From Pseudomonadota bacterium (GTDB taxonomy: Bacteria > Myxococcota_A > Polyangia > Polyangiales > Polyangiaceae), in contig JAEWRL010000068.1 of the NCBI GenBank assembly GCA_023398955.1, positions 17,371 through 81,370 on the forward strand: a stretch of DNA of 64,000 nucleotides. The letters run 5' to 3'. The notes beneath the pieces were generated by a model. The model made no database searches, had not been told where the DNA came from, and was given only the letters and a program-made list of their open reading frames with translations. Made by a program: the position numbers and the translations under genes. This document shows, in pieces, positions 36,857-46,000 of this stretch. The first letter of the stretch is position 1; the number at the start of each line of letters is the position of its first letter.

Positions 36857-37882
36857 CTACCGCGCAGACAGTTCGTGCACCAAATCCGCCGAGTAGGCAA
36901 CCTGGTCTGGAGAGGTTTGGGGGAGTATTCCGTGGCCCAGGTTGAAGATGTGGCCCGGGCCCGGACCAGCTTCCACCAGCACTTCCTTGATCCGACTGCG
37001 GAGTACGTCGCGGGGTGCCATGAGGAGAATGGGATCGAGGTTTCCCTGGAGTGCCAGAGGCCCCAACCGCTGGCGCGCGCCGGACAGCGGCGTGCGCCAG
37101 TCGACCCCGATCACGCTACCGCCAGCGTCTCGCTGAAGCTCCAGCAGGGTCGCGGTGCCCGTGCCGAAGTGGATGACCGGTATACCCGTCGTCATAACGT
37201 CCGCCAAGATGTGACGCACGTGAGGTTGCACGAAGCTCACGTAGTCCGCGGGCGATAGGGCGCCAACCCAGGAGTCGAAGAGCTGAACGGCCTGCGCGCC
37301 TGCGGCGATCTGTGCCCGCAGATACCGCCTCACCACCTCCGCGAGCTTCGACATGAGCTCGTGCCAGACCTCGGGAGCTTCGTACATGAGGCGCTTCGTG
37401 GTCACGTAATGGCTGCTCTTGCCTCCCTCCACGAGGTAGCTGGCGAGGGTAAAGGGAGCGCCTGCGAAACCGATCAGGGGCGTCCGCCCCGCCAGTTCCC
37501 GGGCGAGTATTCGGATTGCTTGCAGCACGTGGGGTAACGTCTCTTCGGGCTCGATGATCCTCAAGGCTGCCACGTCGCTGGCGTCCCTCACCGGGTGTTC
37601 GACAACGGGGCCCTCCCCGCTCGCGAAATGGAAGGGCGCGCCCATCGGCTCTAGCGGGAGTAGGATATCCGCAAAAAGGATGGCCGCGTCGACGGAGAAC
37701 GCTCGAACAGGCTGTAGCGTCACCTCGGCCGCGAGCTCGGGTTGCAGGCAGATCTCGAGCAGCGTCCATTTCTCGCGGATGGCGCGGTACTCGGCCATGT
37801 AGCGGCCCGCCTGTCGCATGAACCAGACTGGCGTTGCATCTACTTGTTCGCACCTGCAGGCGCGCAGGAATCGGTCCCACAT
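36857..37882 (-). CDS. hemE: uroporphyrinogen decarboxylase
   Basis: HemE removes four carboxyl groups from uroporphyrinogen III to give coproporphyrinogen III. MWDRFLRACRCEQVDATPVW is followed by FMRQAGRYMAEYRAIR, the substrate-binding arginine motif; ILFADILLPLEPMG, PLIGFAGAPFTLASYLVEGG and VQLFDSWVGALSPADY are further family motifs. Length 341 is normal. It begins 14 bases after ccmE, so the three heme/cytochrome genes are translated from one transcript. Confidence 0.97.
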   Translation of the reverse strand: MWDRFLRACRCEQVDATPVWFMRQAGRYMAEYRAIREKWTLLEICLQPELAAEVTLQPVRAFSVDAAILFADILLPLEPMGAPFHFASGEGPVVEHPVRDASDVAALRIIEPEETLPHVLQAIRILARELAGRTPLIGFAGAPFTLASYLVEGGKSSHYVTTKRLMYEAPEVWHELMSKLAEVVRRYLRAQIAAGAQAVQLFDSWVGALSPADYVSFVQPHVRHILADVMTTGIPVIHFGTGTATLLELQRDAGGSVIGVDWRTPLSGARQRLGPLALQGNLDPILLMAPRDVLRSRIKEVLVEAGPGPGHIFNLGHGILPQTSPDQVAYSADLVHELSAR

Positions 37883-37896
37883 GGTTGGCAGGTCTC

Positions 37897-38469
37897 CTAG
37901 CGTCTAGAGGTGGGGCCGTCGACGCCGGGCTCGATTGGCGGGATGGGCTGATTGTATGGAACGGCCTCGCCGCCGCGCATCTTCTCTTCGTACTTTGACG
38001 GACACTTCGCCATGATCTGTTTCGCTTGGAAGTGGCCCGCTGCCGCCAGCTGACCCTCGGCAGTGACGCTTACTTCCATTCCAGGGATGTCACGGAAAGT
38101 ATCGGGTACGATGCACTGTGAGTAACGTACGGGTATGGTTGCCCGGTTCTTCATGAGCTCGAACCGATACTCGCACGGTTTGTCTCGTTTGCGAAGGCTG
38201 CCCGGGACCAGCATGCCCTCCACACGAATGCTTCGCCCAATCAGGTCTTGGCGCGCGGTGAGCAACTCGTCGACTCCCTTCGAGTATACGGCTGCGCCTT
38301 CGAAACTGTTGAAGACGAGCAGCAACAGCAGTCCGCCGAGGCCGAGGAGCACCGCGAGCAGGCCCAAGCTCCGCTTAGGCTTCTCCTGTGCTGGGTCCTG
38401 AGAGGTCGTGACCGGCTGGGCTGTCTCGTCCGCAGCGGCGCGTTCGAGTTCCTCGTCAAGCTGGCTCAT
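37897..38469 (-). CDS. ccmE: cytochrome c maturation protein CcmE, CxxxY type
   Basis: The 190-residue protein (ATG 38469) has a cytoplasmic N-terminus, one membrane helix (about 35-53) and a periplasmic OB-fold domain. LIGRSIRVEGMLVPGSLRK, YRFELMKNRATIPVRYSQ, IVPDTFRDIPGMEVSVTAEG and FQAKQIMAKCPSKYEEK are the CcmE strands. In enterobacterial CcmE the heme is bound through histidine in an HxxxY motif; here that position is Cys156 with Tyr160 (CPSKY). The cysteine form is known from some archaea and sulfate reducers. CcmE ferries heme to apocytochrome c in the periplasm. It is upstream of hemE and hemG. No other ccm gene is in the window. Confidence 0.9.
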   Translation of the reverse strand: MSQLDEELERAAADETAQPVTTSQDPAQEKPKRSLGLLAVLLGLGGLLLLLVFNSFEGAAVYSKGVDELLTARQDLIGRSIRVEGMLVPGSLRKRDKPCEYRFELMKNRATIPVRYSQCIVPDTFRDIPGMEVSVTAEGQLAAAGHFQAKQIMAKCPSKYEEKMRGGEAVPYNQPIPPIEPGVDGPTSRR

Positions 38470-38533
38470 GGCTTGCAAACCTAGCGTTCGAGCCAATGAG
38501 CGTCGAGGCCAGATCACGAGCCGGCCACGATGC

Positions 38534-38992
38534 CTACATTGGCTCTCGCCCGATGCGGTACCCGGAGCCCATGAGTAGGGCGCCAGCGCTGGCAAGCACG
38601 AGCCAGCTCGCAAGGGCGACGGGCCAAGGCTCCAGCGAACCGCTGAGCAGCGCGATGATCGCGGAGGTGCTGCCGGCTGCCGCCCCCGCCAAGGCGACCT
38701 GCCAAACGTGAAGGGGCCTCGCGATTCTGGCCAGGATCGCTCCCGCCGCGCCACAAGCCAGAGCGTAGGAAAGGGGAACGGGTGCCACCACGAGTGCCAG
38801 CCTCCATCCCGAGGGTCGAGGTGGAGACAACCACATACCCAGCTTCGACGTTAGCCACAGCGCAAGGATCGCCAAGGGGAGCCAGAGCGCGAAGGCGAGC
38901 CCTGCTCCGAGGAAAACCCACTGCCATGGAGGACGTACCGGCGTTTGACTGGGTGCCGTGGCCTGGATCACTGGAAGTTTTCTGGGGGACAT
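38534..38992 (-). CDS. small four-helix membrane protein, function unknown
   Basis: From ATG 38992 the product has 152 residues: a short polar N-terminus, then four hydrophobic segments (about 25-47, 65-88, 92-112, 118-140) with no recognised motif. The ending GSGYRIGREPM is polar. It lies 64 bases upstream of ccmE on the same strand and may belong to the ccmE-hemE-hemG transcript. The start codon could be 39052, which would overlap the divergent gene; the shorter start is preferred. I do not recognise a family. Confidence 0.6.
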   Translation of the reverse strand: MSPRKLPVIQATAPSQTPVRPPWQWVFLGAGLAFALWLPLAILALWLTSKLGMWLSPPRPSGWRLALVVAPVPLSYALACGAAGAILARIARPLHVWQVALAGAAAGSTSAIIALLSGSLEPWPVALASWLVLASAGALLMGSGYRIGREPM

Positions 38993-39034
38993 CGAGGCTA
39001 GACTGTTTGTGCTACTGGGGGCTGCGCGCGTACT

Positions 39035-40417
39035 GTGAAGATTACTGCGCACGGGCGTTCGACACGCCTTTTCGCGGAGGGCGCCGGAGGTTACGCTGCC
39101 GGCGTGCGTACCATGTATACGGAGCTCGGCGAGGAGTTGTTGGACCTGGAGATCGAGCGTGCAGCACTGGCGCGCGGCCTGATCTCCACGAGCGTTTCTC
39201 GCGTGCGAGCTGAGGAGGATGGGGTGCTCGCCGCTTCTGCCGATCCGGAAGCTCTTTGGTGGCGCAGCGCGTCGCTCCCCGCAAGTGGCGCCGGGTCAGA
39301 GCGCCGTCGCCAGTGGGCTTTCTCACTCGTCGAGAACGACAGACTCGCGCAGCTCCGGGGGAGCTGTGCTCACGCTTGGTACGAAGAGCTGCATCCGGTG
39401 TCCGAGCCCGAAGCCGGCGAGCTGTCACCCCGCGCCGTCGTGCACCGTATCCTCGACGATCCGCACCGCCGGCATGTCTGGGCGCGCTCCTTTGAGGCGA
39501 TCTGCTCTCACGCTGCCGATGTCTGCATCCGGTGGCAAGAGGGGAGGGCCGAGCTTGCCGCCCTGTTGAGAGTCGATCTGGGCGAGCTCGAGTCACGCGA
39601 GGCGTATCAAGGCGTGACGCATCGCTGGCTCGCTCTCAGCGAGGAGCTCTATGGGGGCCTCGGCTTGGAGTTTCCAAGCTGGTTGGATTGCGCTCTGGGA
39701 TCGAGCTGCGGCGATGGATGGCCGGGTCACCTGAACTGGCGCACCGTGCAGGAGGTCCTTGGGGCTGATTCGTGGCTCGGGGCGTCTCGCCCATCATTCC
39801 CGGCGGCCCCGCGGGCTTTGGGGGCAGCGAGCTGGCAGCGCGCCTTCGCCATCTTCGGACAGTGTTGGGCCGACGCGCAGTTGACGCGAGCGCGTCCCTT
39901 TCTTCTCTGGCGTCACCCGGCGCGTCTGGCGGAGAAAGCGCGTGGCGGCCTGCTCGCGCTTCTCCCCTTGAACGGTGAGTTTGCCCGGCGCCGTCAAGGC
40001 CTCTCGCGCGAATCGGCGCTGCGTCAGCGCCGCGTGCTCGCGAGGAGTATTCTCTGTTGGACGCGTTGGTTGTCCTTGCGATGCCTGCTTGAAGGGGGCA
40101 TCGGGCTGGGCCGGCCTGCGTTTCGCAGCCACTTCCGCGAGGCCGCGGCGGAGGCCTTGAACTTCCCTTTGCCCGGCGAGTTTGCGGGAGCGCTTCCTCG
40201 CTTGCGTCCTGGGGCAGGCCCCAGTCTGCTCGGGCTGTTGGCGGCCGCACGAACGCAAGCGCGACTCGTCCAGTCCTTCGACGAGGATTGGTTCTGGAAC
40301 CCCCGCTGCTGCGAGCTCTTGCGCGACACGTTTCCCCAAGAGAACGCTGAGGAGGAGCCCGTCTCGACGCTCGATCTTGCGCCTCTATACGATCTGCTCG
40401 AGTCCTCGCTGTCCTGA
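39035..40417 (+). CDS. unrecognised 460-residue protein
   Basis: I do not recognise this protein. It is soluble-looking, mostly helical, and rich in Ala/Leu/Arg/Trp. Distinct segments are RQWAFSLVENDRLAQLRGS, RRHVWARSFEAICSHAADV, LSEELYGGLGLEFPSWLDC and QSFDEDWFWNPRCCELLRD. It has no signal peptide, membrane helix or obvious nucleotide or metal motif; the helical layout loosely recalls M3-type peptidases, but the HExxH motif is absent. The start is GTG 39035 or ATG 39113. It is divergent from the small membrane protein of the heme cluster, with only about 40 bases between, so the two may share a regulatory region. Codon use and length support a real gene. Confidence 0.65.
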   Translation: MKITAHGRSTRLFAEGAGGYAAGVRTMYTELGEELLDLEIERAALARGLISTSVSRVRAEEDGVLAASADPEALWWRSASLPASGAGSERRRQWAFSLVENDRLAQLRGSCAHAWYEELHPVSEPEAGELSPRAVVHRILDDPHRRHVWARSFEAICSHAADVCIRWQEGRAELAALLRVDLGELESREAYQGVTHRWLALSEELYGGLGLEFPSWLDCALGSSCGDGWPGHLNWRTVQEVLGADSWLGASRPSFPAAPRALGAASWQRAFAIFGQCWADAQLTRARPFLLWRHPARLAEKARGGLLALLPLNGEFARRRQGLSRESALRQRRVLARSILCWTRWLSLRCLLEGGIGLGRPAFRSHFREAAAEALNFPLPGEFAGALPRLRPGAGPSLLGLLAAARTQARLVQSFDEDWFWNPRCCELLRDTFPQENAEEEPVSTLDLAPLYDLLESSLS

Positions 40418-40814
40418 GCCGGCAGAGCCGGAACCAGCAGGGAATCGGGCGTCGCGGGGAAGCCCCACCCCTCAGCTGTCAGGAGGACGAGGTCAGCGAT
40501 TCGTGTGAAGCGATACAGCGAGCGTTTGGCTTCGATGACTCGTTTGGCCGGCGCGGCGTGAGCATGACGCGGCGAGTAGTCGAGGTAGCTCAGGTGTCTA
40601 CGGATACGCGACATCAAGCGCACCCGTCGCCGTTATCAGTCCTACCTCACTGACCTCCGCCGGCATCACCGGCCTTGCTTCGGCGGCCTTGGGCTACGCG
40701 AGCTCTTCGTGTCGCCCTAGCTCGCTGCACCCCTGCCAACAGTGGCGTCCTCAAGCCTGCAGCGGGGCCGCGCCGCTTTCTGCCAGACTTGGTCAGGACC
40801 TCGCCGTCAAGAGA
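40418..40814. other. intergenic region without a supported gene
   Basis: This 397-base gap lies between the ends of two convergent genes. A minus-strand frame with a plausible N-terminus (ATG at 40623) runs into the preceding gene and is not convincing. A short GCCGG/CCGGC hairpin near 40658 is the only structure I noticed; transcription from both sides probably ends here. Confidence 0.4.
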
Positions 40815-41807
40815 CTAGTATGCGTCCATGGCGGTTCCCGCCATTCCGCTCGCCTCCACATGATAGCGCAGGTCCAAGGTAACGAGCGTTGCCTCCTCTC
40901 CCGCGACGAGTCGGCGGACGCCGAGTTCCACACCGAAGAAACGGCTGACGTATCCAATCCCGGCGGACACGGCGTGTGTTCTTGGGCCGCGCTCGAAACG
41001 GTAGCCGGCCCGAACGGGATAGTTGTCGGCGAGGAGCAAGCCCGCTCCCCCCATGAAGTTATACTCCGTGTTCTGCCAAGTACTGAAGTCGGCTTCGGCG
41101 TCTGCTTCGATCGTGAACAGGTCGGCGCCGTAGCCAATACCGCCGCCGAGCGTCGTCGGCTGAAGCGCGTGCCCTGGATCATTGATGTTGTTCCCGACCA
41201 AGGCCAGCGAAAGCTCCGGAACCGGCCGTATGGTGACCCCCGCGTCGAGACCGATGCCGCGGATGATCTTACCGTTTGGAAGCCCGCCGGAGGCAAGGCT
41301 ATAGCCAAGCGGCCCGAGCCCGTTCTGTTCGACCCATAAATAGCGGCCACCAACACCCATGAAGAACTGCTCCGAGAACGGGTAGGCGAGAGCAAACCGC
41401 ACATCCGTCCAGACGCGGTCAAGTCCGTTGGGATCCTGCTTGTTGTAGGTGGCGCCCAGCCCTCCCGCCACGGGGGTCGTGCTGTCCACGGCTGCGGCAC
41501 CGTAGGTTTGGCGATCGGCTTCTGGCATGACCGAGACCAGCGCGCCGATATGATAGACCCGGTTCGATGCCATGTTGGCGGGATTCATGAACAGTGCGCC
41601 GAGCGAATTGCTCAGGGCACGATCAGCGCCGCCGACCGCCGTGCTTCGGCCTGTTTCGATGGTTCCCTGCCCATAGCCCACCTCTTGCGGGACGGTATTG
41701 GCCCCGGATGCGGGCAGGGCAATTGCATGGGCCCCAGCCAGTGCCAACCCGCCGAGCAGGGCCGCGAGCTTGGAATTCGCTCGGGTCGGATTAGGTACAC
41801 GTAGCAT
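40815..41807 (-). CDS. outer-membrane beta-barrel protein
   Basis: A 330-residue protein with a signal peptide (LAALLGGLALAGAHAIALPA, cut after about residue 35) and an alternating, aromatic- and Gly-rich mature part that should form a barrel of about 12-14 strands. ALSNSLGALFMNPANMA near residue 70 resembles the opening segment of PorV/FadL-like barrels, where an NPAxxA element sits before the first strand. Later strands include FALAYPFSEQFFMGVGGRYLW, RAGYRFERGPRTHAVSAGIGY and VTLDLRYHVE. Transport substrate or structural role is unknown. It is divergent from dnaA across the presumed origin region. Confidence 0.75.
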   Translation of the reverse strand: MLRVPNPTRANSKLAALLGGLALAGAHAIALPASGANTVPQEVGYGQGTIETGRSTAVGGADRALSNSLGALFMNPANMASNRVYHIGALVSVMPEADRQTYGAAAVDSTTPVAGGLGATYNKQDPNGLDRVWTDVRFALAYPFSEQFFMGVGGRYLWVEQNGLGPLGYSLASGGLPNGKIIRGIGLDAGVTIRPVPELSLALVGNNINDPGHALQPTTLGGGIGYGADLFTIEADAEADFSTWQNTEYNFMGGAGLLLADNYPVRAGYRFERGPRTHAVSAGIGYVSRFFGVELGVRRLVAGEEATLVTLDLRYHVEASGMAGTAMDAY

Positions 41808-42478
41808 CGCCTAGGTTGCCTGGCTGCTAGCCTGCATTCCTCTGACGGGCAAAGAATTTTGTGTCAGGGCCCGGTTCAGGCGCGCTGTTCGGCGCTGGCA
41901 TACAATGGAAGGTTGGCGGGTCCGCACCGCTTGTTGCCCTATCCCGAAAGTGCCCCTTGACCCTTGACGTGGCCAACTGCGGATATTGATGCCGGATGCG
42001 TCGCTGATGGGATGGCATTCTCCGAATTGTTTTGTTTGTTCCAGGCGTTACTGAGCCCTCCGCGGCTGCGGGCGCCTCGCGGGAGTGCGGCGGCTGCCAG
42101 CGCCGAGAAATTGGAGCTGGTCCTCTCCGCAGGTTTTACTGGAGATCACGATTCTGTGAAAAATCGAGCATTGAAGTTTCCCTGCGAGCGGTGCTACCTC
42201 CGTGAACTCTTCAGCAGGCGGCAGTGGTCTGCAGTCCAAAGCCGGACGGAAGGTCTGGTCTTGGTGCAAACCAATGCCTTCCCGATCCATCCAACTAGCA
42301 TCAGATAGTCCGTTCACTTCGTTCGATGAGCACGTTGACTCTTGGACCAGAGTCGGCGGGCCCTCCGGGCTCGCGGGCACGTGAGACGAAAGATCGGGTC
42401 TGATTACTCCACAGGGGTGTGGATAACCTGGGGAGTCCTGTCTCTTCTACATTTCGAGCAGTGGCACACAGCGGCAAG
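41808..42478. other. candidate replication origin region upstream of dnaA
   Basis: This 671-base gap separates the barrel protein and dnaA genes. It is less GC-rich than the rest, with T-rich stretches near 42024-42045 and an A/T stretch at 42130-42175 that could serve as an unwinding element. One perfect DnaA box lies at its right end (42418-42426) and a seven-of-nine match in opposite orientation is at 42405-42413. An inverted repeat GACTCT/AGAGTC flanks TGGACC at 42336-42353. I see too few boxes to call oriC with certainty. Confidence 0.4.
42418..42426 (-). promoter_or_regulatory. perfect DnaA box
   Basis: TGTGGATAA on the plus strand is the exact complement of the consensus TTATCCACA. 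It overlaps the upstream alternative GTG start (42419) of the dnaA frame and sits 53 bases before ATG 42479, where it could mediate origin binding or autoregulation of dnaA. Confidence 0.85.
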
Positions 42479-43948
42479 ATGTTGAGTTCCTCGCATTCCA
42501 TCGAAGTCTGGCGGGCGGCGGTCGAGCACACCAAGGGGCGCTCCCCGGCGACCTTCGAGAAGTGGTTTTCGGGCGTGCAGTTCGACCGGTTCGACCAAGG
42601 TGTCTTGGCACTGACTGCGCGCGACGAGTTCGTGCGCGATTGGGTCAAGGCGCATTTTCTCCCAGACCTACTCGATCACATTCAACGGTTGAGCGGCGAT
42701 GGCACCCTAGGTGATGTGCGTGTCGAGTGGAGCATTGATGGCAAGCTGACCAGTCCGATCTGTACAGTGGCAGAGCGGGCGGACAGTCGCAGCGTGCCGC
42801 CTAGTCGGGCTGGTACTCGTGACTCCGTCCCCCCAAGCACACAGCCACGATCCGTCAGACCGGCACCTCGTTCTGTCCTGCCGCCGCGCCTGAGGCCAGT
42901 ATGGGAGTCCGTGATTGCCATACTGAACCCGAAGCACACCTTCGCGAACTTCGTCGTGGGCCCATCGAACGAACTTGCCTACGCGGCTGCTCAAGCTTCC
43001 GCAGGAGGAGCTGGTCCTCGCTACAACCCGCTGTTCATTGCTGGAGGCACCGGTCTGGGCAAGACCCACCTCATGCACGCTATCGCCCACAAGATGCTCG
43101 AGCAGCGTCCCGAGGCGAAGATCATCTACGTCTCAGCAGAGCGCTTCACAAACGAGTTCATTGAAGCAATTCAACACCAAGCAATGGACAGTTTTCGCGC
43201 TCGTTACAGAAACGAGTGCGATCTCCTGCTCGTGGATGACATCCAGTTCTTGGCAGGGCGTGAGCAGACTCAGGAGGAGTTCTTTCACACCTTCAATGCA
43301 TTGCGCGACGTGGACAAACCAATCGTCGTCACGAGCGACAAGTACCCGCAGCAACTGCAGCGTATGCCGGAACGTCTCGTCAGCCGTTTCACGTCAGGGC
43401 TCGTGGCGGACATTCAGGTGCCAAAGCTCGAAACGCGAGTAGCGATTGTCAAGAAGAAGGCGCACATCGAGGGCATCTCGCTCCCGGACGCAGTTGCCGT
43501 GTTGCTCGCCCAGAGTGTGCAGAGCAACGTTCGCGAACTGGAAGGCGCGTTGATTCGCTTGGCCGCGAAATCGTCGTTGACGGGCAAACCCGTGGATGAA
43601 GCATTCGCACGAGCCGAGCTGGCCGTGGTGGCGCCGCAGAGTCCCGACATGATGAGCGTCGAGGACATCCAGCGAGCGGTATGTGGTCACTTCCGCCTAT
43701 CGAGTGCGGACCTGCTGAGCAAGGATCGCCACAAGAGCATCGCGTTTGCGAGGCAGGTGGCCATGTACTTGTGCAGGCAGAGGCTCAAGTGCAGCTTCCC
43801 CGAGCTGGGGCGTGCCTTCGGGAACCGCGATCACACGACCGTCATGAGCGCGGTCCGACGCGTGGAGTCGCTGCGGCAGACCGACCCGCAGGTGAACGCT
43901 CACCTGGAGGCCATCGAAAAGCGGCTTGCTGGGGCCAGCGAGTCGTAG
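42479..43948 (+). CDS. dnaA: chromosomal replication initiator DnaA
   Basis: DnaA binds DnaA boxes, opens the origin and loads the replicative helicase. From ATG 42479 it has 489 residues. Domain I is SIEVWRAAVEHTKGRSPATF and FEKWFSGVQF; domain II is a Ser/Arg/Pro linker; the AAA+ domain III has NPLFIAGGTGLGKTHLMHA (Walker A), CDLLLVDDIQFLAGRE (Walker B) and the sensor region MPERLVSRFTSGLVADIQ. Domain IV ends with the DnaA signature GNRDHTTVMSAVRRV that contacts the box. The frame begins at GTG 42419, inside the DnaA box, but that start is less likely. dnaN is not adjacent; dnaK lies convergent downstream, and no other replication gene is seen. Confidence 0.97.
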   Translation: MLSSSHSIEVWRAAVEHTKGRSPATFEKWFSGVQFDRFDQGVLALTARDEFVRDWVKAHFLPDLLDHIQRLSGDGTLGDVRVEWSIDGKLTSPICTVAERADSRSVPPSRAGTRDSVPPSTQPRSVRPAPRSVLPPRLRPVWESVIAILNPKHTFANFVVGPSNELAYAAAQASAGGAGPRYNPLFIAGGTGLGKTHLMHAIAHKMLEQRPEAKIIYVSAERFTNEFIEAIQHQAMDSFRARYRNECDLLLVDDIQFLAGREQTQEEFFHTFNALRDVDKPIVVTSDKYPQQLQRMPERLVSRFTSGLVADIQVPKLETRVAIVKKKAHIEGISLPDAVAVLLAQSVQSNVRELEGALIRLAAKSSLTGKPVDEAFARAELAVVAPQSPDMMSVEDIQRAVCGHFRLSSADLLSKDRHKSIAFARQVAMYLCRQRLKCSFPELGRAFGNRDHTTVMSAVRRVESLRQTDPQVNAHLEAIEKRLAGASES

Positions 43949-44031
43949 GCGGAGTTCTGTGCGTTTGGCGAGTTGCCTAGCCTGAGTATGCCAGGCAGCA
44001 GCAGCGCTTGCGGCGCACTCCCTGAGACCCG

Positions 44032-45864
44032 CTATTCGGAAGCGTCGCCGTAGAGAGCCTCTGCGATCTGAAACGTGGTGTTCTCGAGTCGGGCGTAGGC
44101 GTCCTGTATCGAGCCAAGGTCCGCCCCGCTCTCCAGCAGCAGCCTCAGCGTCTCCACGTCCTCTTGCATTCCGGTGATCCGTTGCTGGTCGAGCAGATCC
44201 GCGTAGCCCTCCAGGGCCTGCTCTGTCGTGTAGATCAGTGTTTCTGCTTGGTTCCGAAGCTCTGCCAGCTGTTTGCGCAACGTGTCGCTCTCGCGGAACT
44301 GCTCGCCTTCGTCCACGAGCCGCCCGATCTCCGACTCGGAGAGGCCGGAGGTGGGCGTCACCTTGACCGTCTGAGTTCGCCGCGTCCCGAGGTCCGTCGC
44401 CTCGACTGATAAGATCCCGTTCGCGTCTACCCTGAACGTTACTTGGATCTGGGGGACTCCGCGCGGGGCCGGCGGGATCCCGCTGAGCTCGAAGCGCGCG
44501 AGACTGCGGTTGTCTGCAGCCATGTCACGCTCCCCCTGCAGGATGTGGATCGGCACGAAGGGCTGATTATTCATGCTGGTCGTGAAGATCTCTGACTTCT
44601 CGGTGGGAACGGTGGTGTTACGCGGAATGAGCTTCGTGAAGACGCCACCCCCCGTCTCGACGCCAATCGAGAGCGGTGTGACGTCGAGGAGCAGGACCTC
44701 GTCGATTTGACCTGCTAGCGCGGCGCCTTGCACTGCTGCGCCCACGGCGACTACCTCATCCGGGTTTACCTCCCTGCTTGCGTCACGTCCGAAGAGCTCG
44801 CGTACGGCCTTCTGGACAGCGGGCATACGAGTCATGCCACCCACGAGGACAACCTGCTGAATGTCCTTCGGCGAGAGCTTTGCGTCCCTGAGCACCCCGT
44901 TGCAGCAGCTGATCGTGCGGTCGATGAGATCCCGCGTAAGGATCTCGAGCTCGCTGCGCTTCATTGTGCGCTCAAGGTGTACGGGACCGGCAGGTCCCGA
45001 TGCGATGAACGGGACATTTATCTCCGTCTCCAACGAAGAGCTAAGCTCGTGCTTAACGCGCTCTGCGGCTTCGCGGAGGCGCTGCAGGCTCATCTTGTCG
45101 CTGCGTAGGTCGATGCCGTGTGCAGATTGGAACTCTTCTGCGAGCTTGTCGATGATCCGAACATCGAAATCCTCGCCGCCCAGATGGGTATCCCCACCGG
45201 TCGCCTTCACGTTGAATACCCCATTGGCGATCTCGAGGATGGAGATGTCGAAGGTGCCACCGCCCAAGTCGTACACCGCAATACGTTCCGAACCGCCGCT
45301 GTCCAGCCCGTACGCCAACGCCGCCGCGGTGGGTTCGTTGAGGATACGCTTCACCTCGAGTCCCGCTATCCTCCCCGCATCTTTGGTCGCCTGCCGTTGA
45401 GCGTCGTCGAAATAGGCCGGGACCGTGACGATCGCTTCTGTAACTGTCTCACCCAGGTATGCTTCCGCCGTCCCCTTCAATGAGCTGAGGATCATGCCCG
45501 CGATCTCTGGGGGAGACATCGTCTTGCCACCCACTTCGACCCAGGCATCTCCGTTCGAGTGTCGAACGATGTTGTAGGGCACGGCCTCTCGGTGAGCCTT
45601 TACCTCCGGATCATCGAACTTTCTCCCCATCAGGCGTTTCACGGCATAGACGGTGTTGACAGGGTTGGTCGTGGCCTGGCGTTTGGCGACTTGTCCGACG
45701 AGGCGATCACCGCTGCGCGTGAAGGCCAGGATCGATGGCGTCGTTCGCGCGCCCTCTGCGTTGGGGATTACCTTCACGTCCGTGCGACCGGCAGCGTTGT
45801 GTCCCTCGACGATGCACACGCACGAGTTTGTCGTCCCCAAATCGATCCCGATGACTCTACCCAT
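44032..45864 (-). CDS. dnaK: molecular chaperone DnaK (Hsp70)
   Basis: The 610-residue chaperone has an ATPase domain with MGRVIGIDLGTTNSCVCIVEG (phosphate loop), VPAYFDDAQRQATKDAG, VYDLGGGTFDISIL and VVLVGGMTRMPAVQ, followed by the peptide-binding domain (LLDVTPLSIGVETGGG, ELSGIPPAPRGVPQI) and a helical lid. The lid is short and the C-terminus ends without the usual disordered EEVD-like tail. This makes it a DnaK paralogue of somewhat reduced length (canonical about 635-640). It follows grpE on the same strand at 136 bases, and is convergent with dnaA. Confidence 0.97.
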   Translation of the reverse strand: MGRVIGIDLGTTNSCVCIVEGHNAAGRTDVKVIPNAEGARTTPSILAFTRSGDRLVGQVAKRQATTNPVNTVYAVKRLMGRKFDDPEVKAHREAVPYNIVRHSNGDAWVEVGGKTMSPPEIAGMILSSLKGTAEAYLGETVTEAIVTVPAYFDDAQRQATKDAGRIAGLEVKRILNEPTAAALAYGLDSGGSERIAVYDLGGGTFDISILEIANGVFNVKATGGDTHLGGEDFDVRIIDKLAEEFQSAHGIDLRSDKMSLQRLREAAERVKHELSSSLETEINVPFIASGPAGPVHLERTMKRSELEILTRDLIDRTISCCNGVLRDAKLSPKDIQQVVLVGGMTRMPAVQKAVRELFGRDASREVNPDEVVAVGAAVQGAALAGQIDEVLLLDVTPLSIGVETGGGVFTKLIPRNTTVPTEKSEIFTTSMNNQPFVPIHILQGERDMAADNRSLARFELSGIPPAPRGVPQIQVTFRVDANGILSVEATDLGTRRTQTVKVTPTSGLSESEIGRLVDEGEQFRESDTLRKQLAELRNQAETLIYTTEQALEGYADLLDQQRITGMQEDVETLRLLLESGADLGSIQDAYARLENTTFQIAEALYGDASE

Positions 45865-46000
45865 ATCAGCTCGAAGTTACTCCCAGTCGGGGCCGCACTT
45901 CAACGGCGGAACGTAGCCGGCGCGCATGGGACGAGGTTCGGGCGACCCCAAGGGGGAGCGGCCGCAACTGTGCTACTCGGGCCGTGGTGCTCGGGCCGTG

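Noticed and set aside
40024..40623. Minus-strand 199-codon frame starting MRLMSRIRRHLSYL.
   Set aside because: Only its first about 65 residues look like protein; most of the frame lies antisense to the well-supported 39035-40417 gene.
41964..42308. Plus-strand 114-codon frame in the dnaA upstream region.
   Set aside because: No conserved motif or ribosome site and it sits in the presumed origin region.
43949..44031. GCCT...AGGC short inverted match between dnaA and dnaK.
   Set aside because: Only four or five pairs, not beyond chance in GC-rich DNA.
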